From assembly GCA_027064165.1 (NCBI GenBank), contig JAMOQE010000062.1, positions 1 through 33,108 of the forward strand: 33,108 nt of DNA. The letters run 5' to 3'. The notes under the pieces were generated by a model. The model was not told the DNA's origin and searched no databases. It saw only the letters and a list, made by a program, of their open reading frames with translations. The stretch comes from Thermodesulfatator sp. Lineage in GTDB: Bacteria > Desulfobacterota > Thermodesulfobacteria > Thermodesulfobacteriales > Thermodesulfobacteriaceae. The position numbers were made by a program, and so were the translations under genes. This document shows positions 15,269-24,162 of the stretch, in pieces. The stretch's first letter is position 1, and each line of letters opens with the position of its first letter.

Positions 15269-16387
15269 TTAATCAGCATTTCTTCTAAGGAAAGCAGGAA
15301 TCTCAAGCTCCTCCTCTGTAATCTCAAAAATACTTTTTATTCTGCGTTTTTCTTCCCTCTTTTTCTTTGCCTCCTCAAGCTGAATAATCCCTTCCTCTTC
15401 TTCTTTCTTTTCTTCTTTTTCAAGCCCTGTAGCAATTACCGTAACCCTTAAGGTATCCCCCATATTTTCGTCAAATACAACGCCCCAGTAAACCTTGGCA
15501 TCAGGATGCAATTCCTTGGCAACTGTTCCGGTAATAATCTGGGTTTCTTCCAGAGTAAATGTATCAGGATTGGCACTTATATTTAAAATCAATCCCTTTG
15601 CTCCAGAAATAGAAAGATCTTCTAAAAACGGGCTTGAGATAGCAAGCTGGGTAGCAACTTCAGCCCTTGTTTCTCCTTCTGCCTCTCCCATTCCCATAAG
15701 GGCAAGCCCTCCGCTTTCCCTCATCACTGCCCTTACATCTGCAAAATCAAGATTGATAAAACCCGGAAATAAAATCAAATCAGAAATACCTTTTACTCCG
15801 TAATATAATACATCATCTGCTTTTTTAAACATGTTTACCAGCTTTTCCTGGGGAGAACCAAGACTTATTAGCCTGTCATTGGGTATGGTAATGAGGGTAT
15901 CCACATGTTTTTTTAGCTCTGAAAGCCCGAGTTCAGCTATTTTCATTCTCATTTTTCCTTCAAAGGAAAAGGGCTTTGTTACAACAGCTACTGTGAGAAT
16001 ATCCATTTCTTTACAGATTTGAGCAACTACTGGGGCAGCACCAGTGCCTGTACCTCCTCCCATTCCAGCAGCAATAAATACCATATCTGCATCTTTTAAC
16101 ACATCCCTTATCTCTTTTTCACTTTCTTCTGCTGCTCTCCTTCCTATCTCAGGATCTCCTCCTGCCCCAAGACCTCTTGTAAGATTTCTTCCAAGCTGTA
16201 TTTTTTGAGGAGCAGGATTCAGGGCAAGCACTTTATAATCTGTATTGGCTGCTATAAACTCTACTCCCTTTAATCCATGTGAAATCATGTGGGCAATGGC
16301 ATTTCCACCAGCCCCGCCAAGCCCTATTACCTTAATAATAGGCTGGACTTTTACCTCTTCTTCAACCAATTCAAATGGGAGAGTCAT
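15269..16387 (-). CDS. ftsZ: Cell division protein FtsZ
   Basis: Tubulin-like GTPase that forms the cytokinetic ring. The 372 aa contain [12 protein letters not shown] (nucleotide binding, residues about 20-31), AANTD, the tubulin signature [15 protein letters not shown], the synergy region [11 protein letters not shown] with the Asp needed for GTP hydrolysis, a charged glutamate/lysine-rich linker (about 325-355) and the C-terminal FtsA/ZipA-binding peptide [14 protein letters not shown] 16387 is preceded by AAAGGAGGAG. It lies 11 bases after ftsA. The ParB-like and Memo genes follow without a terminator, so FtsZ does not end the transcription unit here as it often does elsewhere. Confidence 0.98.
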   Translation of the reverse strand: MTLPFELVEEEVKVQPIIKVIGLGGAGGNAIAHMISHGLKGVEFIAANTDYKVLALNPAPQKIQLGRNLTRGLGAGGDPEIGRRAAEESEKEIRDVLKDADMVFIAAGMGGGTGTGAAPVVAQICKEMDILTVAVVTKPFSFEGKMRMKIAELGLSELKKHVDTLITIPNDRLISLGSPQEKLVNMFKKADDVLYYGVKGISDLILFPGFINLDFADVRAVMRESGGLALMGMGEAEGETRAEVATQLAISSPFLEDLSISGAKGLILNISANPDTFTLEETQIITGTVAKELHPDAKVYWGVVFDENMGDTLRVTVIATGLEKEEKKEEEEGIIQLEEAKKKREEKRRIKSIFEITEEELEIPAFLRRNAD

Positions 16388-16398
16388 TTTCTCCTCCT

Positions 16399-17598
16399 TT
16401 ATCTAAAAAGTTTTTTTATTTTCTCCCAGAAACTGCTTTTCTTTTCCTTGGGCTGGATTTCTCTTCCTTTAAAAACTTCTATAAGCATTCCCACAGCAGT
16501 AGCATATTGAGGAAGATTTACATCTTCTGTCAATCCAGGAAATTTAATAGGATAACCAATCCTCGTGGGCACATCCAGAATCTGGTCAGCAAGTAATGTA
16601 AGCCCTGGAATAAGGGAAGAACCTCCTGTAAATACCACTCCTGCTGTAATCTTGGGCCTGAGATTGAGTTCTTCTATCTTCAATTCTATAATCTCAAGAA
16701 GCTCTCTTACCCTGGGCTCAAGAATCTCTGCAATAATTTTTTGACTAACATTCTTTGGAGGTCTATTCCCTATACCAGGCACTTCAAAAAAGTCTTCCTC
16801 TTCTGCAAGGTCTCTAAGGCAAACTCCTTTTTCTATTTTTAACCTGTCTGCCACTTTTTTTGAAGTACGAAGCCCCACGGCAAGATCCTGAGTAAGATGT
16901 TCTCCTCCTACAGGAATGGAAAATACATCTCTCAATACCCCTTCCCAATAAATAACCCCATCAGTAGTGCCCCCTCCAAAGTCAATAAGCAAAACTCCCA
17001 GATCTTTCTCCTCCTCTGTTAACACGGCCTCTGCAGAGGCAAGCCCCTGAAAAATTACATTATCCACTTCCAAACCAAGTATTTCAAAACACTTTAATAG
17101 GTTCTGCAAAGCACTACGATGTACAGTAATAAGCTGCACGTAAGCCTCCAGCCTCACTCCAGCCATACCAACAGGCTGAAGAATGCCTCTTTGATTATCT
17201 ATTACAAATTCCTGTGGCACTTCATGAAGAATCTCTCTATCCTCAGGAATTTCCACTGCCCTCGCTGCCTCAAGCACTTTATCCACATCTATAGGAGTCA
17301 CCTGCCTTTCCCTTAAAGCCACAACTCCCATTCCCTTCATGGTATTTACATGTGTGCCAGAAATACTACTATATATCTCTGCTACATCACACTCTGCCTG
17401 CTGAACAGCCTGATCCACAGCCTCTTTAATACTCGCTGCCGCCTCTTCAATATTCACTATGGCACCTTTTTTAAGGCCTCTTGAAGAAGAAAGCCCTTTG
17501 CCTGTAATCCAAAGCTCTCCCTCCCTTTCCTCCCCTATCAAAGCACATACCTTGGTGGTGCCCACATCTACCACCAGAATGCCTTTATTTTTAGCCAT
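16399..17598 (-). CDS. ftsA: Cell division protein FtsA
   Basis: Actin-like ATPase that anchors FtsZ to the membrane and recruits later division proteins. The 399 aa include the phosphate-1 loop VVDVGTTKVCALIGE, the 1C-subdomain region with SISGTHVNTMKGMGVV, the phosphate-2 loop LLIDFGGGTTDGVIYW and the adenosine loop FTGGSSLIPGL. The C-terminus SSFWEKIKKLFR is the expected amphipathic membrane-targeting helix. ATG 17598 has AGGAG eight bases upstream and overlaps ftsQ by 8 bases. Confidence 0.97.
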   Translation of the reverse strand: MAKNKGILVVDVGTTKVCALIGEEREGELWITGKGLSSSRGLKKGAIVNIEEAAASIKEAVDQAVQQAECDVAEIYSSISGTHVNTMKGMGVVALRERQVTPIDVDKVLEAARAVEIPEDREILHEVPQEFVIDNQRGILQPVGMAGVRLEAYVQLITVHRSALQNLLKCFEILGLEVDNVIFQGLASAEAVLTEEEKDLGVLLIDFGGGTTDGVIYWEGVLRDVFSIPVGGEHLTQDLAVGLRTSKKVADRLKIEKGVCLRDLAEEEDFFEVPGIGNRPPKNVSQKIIAEILEPRVRELLEIIELKIEELNLRPKITAGVVFTGGSSLIPGLTLLADQILDVPTRIGYPIKFPGLTEDVNLPQYATAVGMLIEVFKGREIQPKEKKSSFWEKIKKLFR

Positions 17599-18337
17599 TT
17601 CTGTATCTCCTGAACTTTATTAATGCTTCGCCCAGAGGATAATCCATCCTTATAAGCTCTATTTTATCGTCAAGGTTCTTTGCGTAAATATAAGTCAATA
17701 CCCTATCAAGATTTTTATACAAATACTCCCAGGACTTTTCGCACACAAGAGGAAAATAAATGACAAATCCTTTTCTGGTATAAAAACAAATTTTGTCCTC
17801 TCCAAGCACCACTCTGGAAAAATTTGCATATACAGGGAGATAACGGGTATTGTTTTTTATCCATTGCAAAAATTGTAAAAATTTTTTTTCAAAATCTTTA
17901 TTCTTTATCTCAACCACAGGATACAAATTTTTGTCCTGTGGTAAAGATTCTCCTATTATAACACCCTTTGCATCCACAAGATAAAGCCTTCCTTTTGACT
18001 TTAACAAAGCAAGCGGTTCCCTTTCCTTAACTATTATCTCAAGAGTATCAGGGAGCCTCCTTGCCACTATTACATCTTCAATATAACTATTGGTTAAAAT
18101 TCTATTTCTAATCTTTTTTAAGGGTATCCTGAAAAGCCTCTCCCCTCCTTTTAACTGAGTAAGTTCTATAATTTCTCTCGTCTCAACTCTCCTGTTCCCT
18201 TTTACCACAATTTTCTGAAGGACAAAAAAGTTCGTAAAATAAAGTACATATATTGTGCCTGACAAAAGTCCAAGTAGAAGCCCCACTATAAACACAAACT
18301 TCAATTTGTTCAAAAGTCTTTTCAATTTATCCCGCAT
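17591..18337 (-). CDS. ftsQ: Cell division protein FtsQ/DivIB
   Basis: Bitopic membrane protein linking cytoplasmic and periplasmic parts of the divisome. It has a short basic N-terminus (RDKLKRLLNKLKF), one transmembrane segment (about 14-36), a POTRA domain (FVLQKIVVKGNRRVETREII, residues about 38-57, to IVKEREPLALL) and a beta domain with YLVDAKGVII. The 248-aa length is typical. The ATG at 18337 overlaps murB by 16 bases. ddl, which often separates murB and ftsQ, is absent here. Confidence 0.92.
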   Translation of the reverse strand: MRDKLKRLLNKLKFVFIVGLLLGLLSGTIYVLYFTNFFVLQKIVVKGNRRVETREIIELTQLKGGERLFRIPLKKIRNRILTNSYIEDVIVARRLPDTLEIIVKEREPLALLKSKGRLYLVDAKGVIIGESLPQDKNLYPVVEIKNKDFEKKFLQFLQWIKNNTRYLPVYANFSRVVLGEDKICFYTRKGFVIYFPLVCEKSWEYLYKNLDRVLTYIYAKNLDDKIELIRMDYPLGEALIKFRRYRNG

Positions 18338-19248
18338 GCCAGAAACCTTACCTCAGGCTCAAGAAGCACTCCAAAATTTTTAAATACACTTTCTCTGGCA
18401 AGAGCCATAAGCTCAAGCACATGAGCTGCTCTTGCTTTCCCAAGATTTTCTATAAAATTTGCATGTTTTTCTGAAATACGCGCATCTCCTATCCTTTTGC
18501 CTTTTAACCCACACTTTTCTATGAGCCTTCCAGCAAAATCTCCCTCTGGATTTTTAAAAACAGAACCAAATGTCCTTTTTCCAAGAGGTTGCTTTAAAAT
18601 CCTCTCCTTAAGAAAGTCACACACTCTATGTCTCAAAGCCTCTTTACCTACTTTCTTTAGCTCAAGCTCCACTTCAAGAATTACTCCCTCCTGTTTAAAA
18701 TTTCTATATTCCCAATCCTCCTCCTGAGGAACAAGCCAGAAAATCCTGCCATTTCTCCAGAGTCTTACTTTTTTTACAATCTCTGCCATTTTCCTTCCAA
18801 AGGCACCTGCATTCATTTTTACTGCTCCGCCCAGACTTGCAGGCACACCTGCCAGAAATTCAGGACCAGACAGTCCCCTTTTTAGACCAAAACTTATTAC
18901 CTGATTTATCATTGTACCTGCCATTACTCTCAATTTACAGATATCTTTTCCTTCTTCAACCACTTTTATTCCTTTTAACTTCCTCAAATTAAGCACCATC
19001 CCTTCAAAATCATTATCTCCCGCAAGAAGATTGCTTCCCCCTCCAATAACAAAAGGCTCTAAGGCCTTTTCAAAACAGGCATTTAGCACACAAATGGCCT
19101 CTTCTATAGTCTCTGGAAATATCATAAGGCTCACTCTTCCACCTATTTTTATGGTGGTATATTCAGCAAGGCCCTCCCACTCCTTTAGTTCAATGTTCCG
19201 TTCTTCAAGCAGTTTCTTCACTCCTTCTATTTTATGCTGCAACAGCAT
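18322..19248 (-). CDS. murB: UDP-N-acetylenolpyruvoylglucosamine reductase
   Basis: FAD-dependent enzyme reducing UDP-GlcNAc-enolpyruvate to UDP-MurNAc with NADPH, in the cytosol. Visible motifs are AEYTTIKIGGR and VIGGGSNLLAGD (FAD binding), GVPASLGGAVKMNAGAFG, the catalytic-Ser segment RTFGSVFKNPEGDFAGRLIE and the C-terminal Glu in LLEPEVRFL. At 308 aa it resembles type II MurB. The start is uncertain: ATG 19248 is used; TTG 19266 upstream is in frame but has no better ribosome site. Both lie within the 3' end of murC, so translation is coupled. The gene ends 16 bases inside ftsQ. Confidence 0.94.
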   Translation of the reverse strand: MLLQHKIEGVKKLLEERNIELKEWEGLAEYTTIKIGGRVSLMIFPETIEEAICVLNACFEKALEPFVIGGGSNLLAGDNDFEGMVLNLRKLKGIKVVEEGKDICKLRVMAGTMINQVISFGLKRGLSGPEFLAGVPASLGGAVKMNAGAFGRKMAEIVKKVRLWRNGRIFWLVPQEEDWEYRNFKQEGVILEVELELKKVGKEALRHRVCDFLKERILKQPLGKRTFGSVFKNPEGDFAGRLIEKCGLKGKRIGDARISEKHANFIENLGKARAAHVLELMALARESVFKNFGVLLEPEVRFLACGIN

Positions 19249-20623
19249 CCTTTTCTTCTTTCTCAAAAAACAGGTGGTTTAATTTATAAATATCTCCTGC
19301 ACCCATGGTAATAATCACTTCTCTGCCTTCAACAAGCTCTTTTAAAATTTCAAAAAGACCAGATAAATCCCTGGCAAAAAAGGTGGGTTTATTTCCTCTT
19401 ATCATTTTCAAACTCTCAAAAAGATGTTCTCCAGAGATGCCGGCAATAGGGGCCTCACTTGCAGGATAAATCTCCGTTAAAAGTAATACCTCTGGCTCTT
19501 TTAAAACCAGTAGAAATTCCTCCCAGAGAGCCTTTGTTCTGGTATATCTATGGGGCTGAAAGGCAAGAAAAAGCCTTTTTTCTGGATGAAGCTCTCTTAT
19601 AGCTTCAAGGCTTGCCTTTATTTCTCTTGGATGATGGGCATAATCATCATAAATCAAGGCACCCCTCCAGATACCTTTAAACTCAAGCCTTCTTGCAGCC
19701 CCCCTGAACTTTGAAAGAAGCTTTAGCACCTCTCTTACAGGAAGCCCAAGGGAGATGGCAACCCCTACAGCACCCAAAGCATTTAATATGTTGTGTCTTC
19801 CAGGAATATTGAGCCTTAAAATTCCAAGGTATTCACCTTTATAAAATACTTCAGCCTGCGGATAAGCCCCGTTCTTTCTTAACACGGCTCTCAGATGATT
19901 TTCCGGCTCAAATCCATAAAATAAAAAGGGGCCTGAAATTTCGTATGCTACCTCTCTTACCCCTCTATCGTCTCCACACATCACCACCTGGCCAGAGGGA
20001 GCACAACGATTTATAAAATTTACAAAAGCCTTTTTTACTGCATCAAAATTTGCATAAAAATCAAGATGTTCCCTATCAATGTTTGTAATTACCTCTATAT
20101 AAGGCTTATAACATAAAAATGAACCATCACTTTCATCAGCCTCTGCCACAAGATACTCCCCTGATCCCAAAAACGAGTGGCCTTTAAGATTGTTTACTAT
20201 CCCACCCACTATAATGGTTGGATTCTTTTTTAAACCAAGCAGCACCTCCGCAATCATGGAGGTAGTGGTGGTTTTCCCATGAGAACCTGCAACCACTATG
20301 CTTTTGGGATGAAGGCTCATTATTTCAGCAAGCATCTGCGCCCTGGGAATTACCCAGAGCCCTCTTTTTTTAGCTTCAAAAAGCTCTGGATTATCCTTTG
20401 GCACAGCCGAGGAATAAACAACAACTTCCACCCCTTCCAAATGAGAAGGACTATGTCCTTTAAACACCTTTATGCCTTCCTTTTCAAGCATATTGGTATA
20501 TTTATTCCTGGCAAGATCACAGCCTGAAACATAATGGCCAAGCTCTTTTAAAATCAGGGCAAGACCACTCATCCCCACTCCACCAATTCCCACAAAATGA
20601 ATTCTCTTTTTTTCCTTCAGCAT
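19232..20623 (-). CDS. murC: UDP-N-acetylmuramate--L-alanine ligase
   Basis: ATP-dependent Mur ligase adding the first residue, L-alanine, to UDP-MurNAc. The 463 aa show the N-terminal UDP-binding HFVGIGGVGMSGLA, the ATP loop VVAGSHGKTTTTSMIAE (about residues 110-126), the central VAEADESDGSFL with its metal-binding Glu/Asp, TNIDREHLDFY and the C-terminal FRGAARRLEFKG and DDYAHHPREIKASL typical of MurC. ATG 20623 is preceded by GGAGGGG and overlaps murG by 7 bases. The 3' end overlaps the start of murB. Confidence 0.98.
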   Translation of the reverse strand: MLKEKKRIHFVGIGGVGMSGLALILKELGHYVSGCDLARNKYTNMLEKEGIKVFKGHSPSHLEGVEVVVYSSAVPKDNPELFEAKKRGLWVIPRAQMLAEIMSLHPKSIVVAGSHGKTTTTSMIAEVLLGLKKNPTIIVGGIVNNLKGHSFLGSGEYLVAEADESDGSFLCYKPYIEVITNIDREHLDFYANFDAVKKAFVNFINRCAPSGQVVMCGDDRGVREVAYEISGPFLFYGFEPENHLRAVLRKNGAYPQAEVFYKGEYLGILRLNIPGRHNILNALGAVGVAISLGLPVREVLKLLSKFRGAARRLEFKGIWRGALIYDDYAHHPREIKASLEAIRELHPEKRLFLAFQPHRYTRTKALWEEFLLVLKEPEVLLLTEIYPASEAPIAGISGEHLFESLKMIRGNKPTFFARDLSGLFEILKELVEGREVIITMGAGDIYKLNHLFFEKEEKDAVAA

Positions 20624-21699
20624 ACCAGCCCCTCCAGAGTATCAATAATCACTTTTTCTGGTTCTTTTAGAAATAGCTCCCCCATAACTTCAGACATCTT
20701 TTCAAGTCGTTGAGGGGAGGAAAAAAGCCCTGTTATAAGAGAAAGTACTTTTTCTGGGGCAGCTTCTTTTTCTGGTAAGCAAAAAGCTCCTCCCCTTTCA
20801 CTAACTGCCCTTGCATTTTTCTCCTGATGATTGTGGGTGGCGTAAGGAAATGGGATAAGAACTGCCGGAGTTCTTGTGGCAAAAAGCTCTGCAAGAGTGG
20901 TTGCCCCTGCCCTTCCCACCACCAGATCCACTTCTGAATAAGCCCAGGCCATGTCCCTTATAAAAGGCAAAACCTTAAGCCTCCTCTTTTCTTCCCCTGC
21001 AAGCAAGCTTTCATAGGCTTCTTTCACTTCCCTTTCTTCAAAAAGTCCTGTCTGATGAATCACCACAAGGTCTTCAAACCTCTTCAAAAGTTCCGGTACC
21101 ACCTTAAGGGCAAGATGGTTTATAAACCTTGCTCCCTGACTTCCTCCCATAAAAAGAATTCCTCTGTGTGTCTTTGCCTTTCTTCTCTCTGGCACAGAAA
21201 GAAGCTCTTTTCTCACAGGGTTTCCTGAAAAAACCACTTTCTCATTGGGGAAATACTTTTCACTTCCCTTTATACTCAAAAATATTTTGTCCACCCATCT
21301 TCCAAGAAGCTTATTTGCAACCCCGGGTTCAATGTTTTGCTCGTGAAGCCCAAGCACCTTTCCAGAAAGCCTTGCTGCAAGCACAACGGGAATAGCTGTA
21401 TAACCTCCAGTTGCAAGCACTACATCTGGATCAAAATTTTTTAAAATTTTTCTTGCCTTAAAAAAGGCTCTACCCATTTTAAAAAGACTCCTTGCCTTAT
21501 CTCTTGGAGAGCGGCCTACAAATCCCTCCACATCAAGCCTCTCCACAGGGAAAGGCCTATCTTTTAAAATCTCCATTTCCACCTTTCTTGTGCCAGAAAC
21601 AAAAAGCACCTCTTTCCCCTGTTCAAGAAGTGCTTCTGCCACGGCAATTCCGGGAAAAAGATGTCCCCCAGTTCCTCCAGCCACTATAAGCCACCTCAA
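20617..21699 (-). CDS. murG: UDP-GlcNAc:lipid I N-acetylglucosamine transferase
   Basis: Peripheral membrane GT-B glycosyltransferase converting lipid I to lipid II on the cytosolic face. The 360 aa contain the lipid-side G loop VAGGTGGHLFPGIAVAE, ATGGYTAIPVVLAA, LHEQNIEPG, the second glycine loop LFMGGSQGARFIN and the donor-binding VGRAGATTLAEL. The initiation codon is TTG at 21699, in a TTGA overlap with the murD stop; AAAGGG lies seven bases upstream. In most dcw clusters ftsW stands between murD and murG; here there is no space for it. Confidence 0.97.
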   Translation of the reverse strand: MRWLIVAGGTGGHLFPGIAVAEALLEQGKEVLFVSGTRKVEMEILKDRPFPVERLDVEGFVGRSPRDKARSLFKMGRAFFKARKILKNFDPDVVLATGGYTAIPVVLAARLSGKVLGLHEQNIEPGVANKLLGRWVDKIFLSIKGSEKYFPNEKVVFSGNPVRKELLSVPERRKAKTHRGILFMGGSQGARFINHLALKVVPELLKRFEDLVVIHQTGLFEEREVKEAYESLLAGEEKRRLKVLPFIRDMAWAYSEVDLVVGRAGATTLAELFATRTPAVLIPFPYATHNHQEKNARAVSERGGAFCLPEKEAAPEKVLSLITGLFSSPQRLEKMSEVMGELFLKEPEKVIIDTLEGLVC

Positions 21700-23102
21700 T
21701 GGTAAACCCTTTGGCTTTTTTCCTCTCCATAAAATCGGGGAGCCTCTTCTAAAACAAGCCTTCTAAAGGCCTCTCCCCTCTCCTCATAGTTCTTAAATTC
21801 ATCAAAGCTTGCACATCCCGGGGAAAGAAGAATCACATCTCCTGGTTTTGAAGCCTTTAAAGCAAGCTGAAAAGCCTCTTTTAAGTTCTTAGCATACTTT
21901 GTCTCCACCACTCCTTCAAGCTCCTCTCCAAGCCTCTCTCTTGCCTCACCCATAAGAATGAGAGTTTTTACCTTGGCTTTTATCTGAGGCCTTAAAACCT
22001 CATATTTTCCTCCCTTAAATCTTCCACCCATAATCAAAATCACAGAACCGCTCAAACTTTCCAGTGCTTTAAGAGTGGCATCCACATTGGTTGCCTTGGA
22101 GTCATTGATAAAATCAACCCCAGCAAAGCTTGCAATGTATTCCATTCTGTGGGAAAACCCCACAAATGTATCTATAAGCTCTGAAACAGCTTCTTTTCTG
22201 GCACCAATAAGCCTTGCAGAAAGGGCTGCAGCAGCACAGTTAAGCCTATTGTGCATTCCGCACAGCTTAAAAGAGGTAAAGTCATACACCTCTTCGTCAT
22301 CAAGTCTTATCACAAGCTCCTTTTCCTCTTTCAAAAAAGCTCCTTTTCCAGGAAAAGGCTCCTCTGCAAAGTAAATAATTTTTCCTCTCACAAGTGGCCT
22401 GTATTTGTGAAACCATGCCTCTCTTAAAGGCAAAATACTGAAATCTTCTCTGCCTTGATATTCAAAAAGCCTGTACTTATAATAGGCATATTCCTCAAAA
22501 GAGGAGTATCTGTCAAGATGGTCAGGGGTTATATTCAAAAGCACCCCGATCCTGGGCGAAAAAGTTTCAATGGTTTCCAGTTGAAAACTTGAGACTTCAA
22601 GCACCACTTTTTCCACTTTTGCCCCTTTTACCACCAGGTCTGAAAGAGGGATGCCGTAATTTCCTCCAATAAAAGTTTTATATCCAGAAAGCCTCAGCAT
22701 TTCTCCGCACATAGCAGTGGTGGTGGTTTTTCCGTTTGTCCCGGTTATGGCAACTGTGTTTTCTTTTAGCTCCTGAGGAAGACACTGCCAGGCAAGCTCA
22801 AGCTCTCCAATTACAGGAATGTCTTTTCTGATACAAATTTTGTAAACTTCTTTTGGTACTCCGGGACTTACCACCACAAGATCCGCTGAAGAAAGAAGGG
22901 CCTCTGCGTGCCCCACTTCAAAAGCCACACCATCCCTTACAAAGCTGTTTATCAGTTCTTCTGCAAAGTATTCAAGAGGCTTGCTTTCAGAAACAATCAC
23001 CCTTGCACCGCACTTAAGAAGAAGCTTTACTGCTGCCTGCCCGCTCCTTCCAAATCCAATTACCACAACCCTTTTTTCTTTTAAAAATTCCCTTAAATTC
23101 AC
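21696..23102 (-). CDS. murD: UDP-N-acetylmuramoyl-L-alanine--D-glutamate ligase
   Basis: Mur ligase adding D-glutamate to UDP-MurNAc-L-Ala. The 468 aa carry VVVIGFGRSGQAAVKLL at the N-terminus, the P-loop VAITGTNGKTTTTAMCGE, LEVSSFQLETI, NITPDHLDRY, and DFINDSKATNVDATLKAL with IMGGRFKGG near the C-terminal domain. GTG 23102 follows AGGAGG with a short 4-5 base spacer. There are ten bases between mraY and this gene, one of the few gaps in the cluster. The stop overlaps the murG start. Confidence 0.97.
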   Translation of the reverse strand: MNLREFLKEKRVVVIGFGRSGQAAVKLLLKCGARVIVSESKPLEYFAEELINSFVRDGVAFEVGHAEALLSSADLVVVSPGVPKEVYKICIRKDIPVIGELELAWQCLPQELKENTVAITGTNGKTTTTAMCGEMLRLSGYKTFIGGNYGIPLSDLVVKGAKVEKVVLEVSSFQLETIETFSPRIGVLLNITPDHLDRYSSFEEYAYYKYRLFEYQGREDFSILPLREAWFHKYRPLVRGKIIYFAEEPFPGKGAFLKEEKELVIRLDDEEVYDFTSFKLCGMHNRLNCAAAALSARLIGARKEAVSELIDTFVGFSHRMEYIASFAGVDFINDSKATNVDATLKALESLSGSVILIMGGRFKGGKYEVLRPQIKAKVKTLILMGEARERLGEELEGVVETKYAKNLKEAFQLALKASKPGDVILLSPGCASFDEFKNYEERGEAFRRLVLEEAPRFYGEEKSQRVYH

Positions 23103-23112
23103 CCTGCCTCCT

Positions 23113-24162
23113 TTATCTTATTTTTAGTGTACTAACGGCAACTACACCCAAAATAAGGGATATTATCCAGAATCTAATCACCACCTTTGTCTCTGACCAG
23201 CCTTTAAGCTCAAAGTGATGATGAAGCGGAGCCATTCTAAAAAGCCTTTTTCCCCCTGTGGCTTTAAAGTAAGCCACCTGAAGAATTACTGAAAGTGCCT
23301 CTGCAACGAAAATACCACCTGCTATGGGAAGAAGCAGCTCCTGTTTTATCATAAGAGCTATAGCTCCAAGAGTTGCTCCCAGGGAAAGGGAACCCACATC
23401 TCCCATAAAGATTTCTGCTGGATGAGCATTATACCACAAAAATCCCATTCCTGCTCCCACAAGTATGGCACAAAACACCGCAAGCTCTCCAGCCCCGGGA
23501 ACATAAGGTATGTAGAGATATCTCGCAAACTCAACATGCCCTGCCACATAGCTAAATATTGCATAAACCCCTGCCACCACACCAAAAGGCACTATGGCAA
23601 GCCCATCCAGACCATCCGTAAGGTTCATGGCATTTGAACTGCCAAGAATAACAAGCATTGCAAACAGAAGATAACCCCAGGAAAGACAAATCACCAGTTG
23701 TTTAAAAAAAGGAAAATAAAGCTCAAAAGAATAGTCCGTGCACTTTTTCAGAAGTAAGACAAAACTTATTGCCAGAAGCCCCTGAAACACAAGTTTCTGT
23801 CTTGCCTTCAAACCAAGATTGTGTTTTCTTTTGATTTTTAAATAATCGTCTATAAATCCCAGAACTCCAAAAGAAATAAGCACAAAAAGAGCAAGCCATA
23901 CAAAAGGCACCTTTAAATTACACCAGAGCAGGGTGGATAATATTACAGAAAGAATAATAATCACTCCTCCCATAGTGGGAGTTCCGCTTTTCTTTTTATG
24001 ATGGGAAGGCCCTTCTTCTCTTATCACCTGGCCAAATTGCTTTCTTTGCATAAAAGCTATAAAATAAGGCATGAGAAAATACACTAAAAAAAATCCCGTA
24101 AGGCTTCCACAAAACATCCGAAAGGTGATATATTTAAATATGTTTAATAAATTATAAAGCAC
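23113..24162 (-). CDS. mraY: Phospho-N-acetylmuramoyl-pentapeptide transferase
   Basis: Polytopic membrane enzyme coupling UDP-MurNAc-pentapeptide to undecaprenyl phosphate, forming lipid I. Motifs are KKKSGTPTMGGVIII, DDYLKIKRKHNLGL, NAMNLTDGLDGLA, NAHPAEIFMGDVGSLSLGA and the C-terminal MAPLHHHFELKGW with the catalytic histidines. I place the start at GTG 24162 (349 aa), because the resulting N-terminus VLYNLLNIFKYITFR matches the usual start of MraY and AGGAG lies ten bases upstream. An in-frame TTG at 24180 would add six unlikely residues. It begins inside the 3' end of murF. Confidence 0.96.
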   Translation of the reverse strand: MLYNLLNIFKYITFRMFCGSLTGFFLVYFLMPYFIAFMQRKQFGQVIREEGPSHHKKKSGTPTMGGVIIILSVILSTLLWCNLKVPFVWLALFVLISFGVLGFIDDYLKIKRKHNLGLKARQKLVFQGLLAISFVLLLKKCTDYSFELYFPFFKQLVICLSWGYLLFAMLVILGSSNAMNLTDGLDGLAIVPFGVVAGVYAIFSYVAGHVEFARYLYIPYVPGAGELAVFCAILVGAGMGFLWYNAHPAEIFMGDVGSLSLGATLGAIALMIKQELLLPIAGGIFVAEALSVILQVAYFKATGGKRLFRMAPLHHHFELKGWSETKVVIRFWIISLILGVVAVSTLKIR

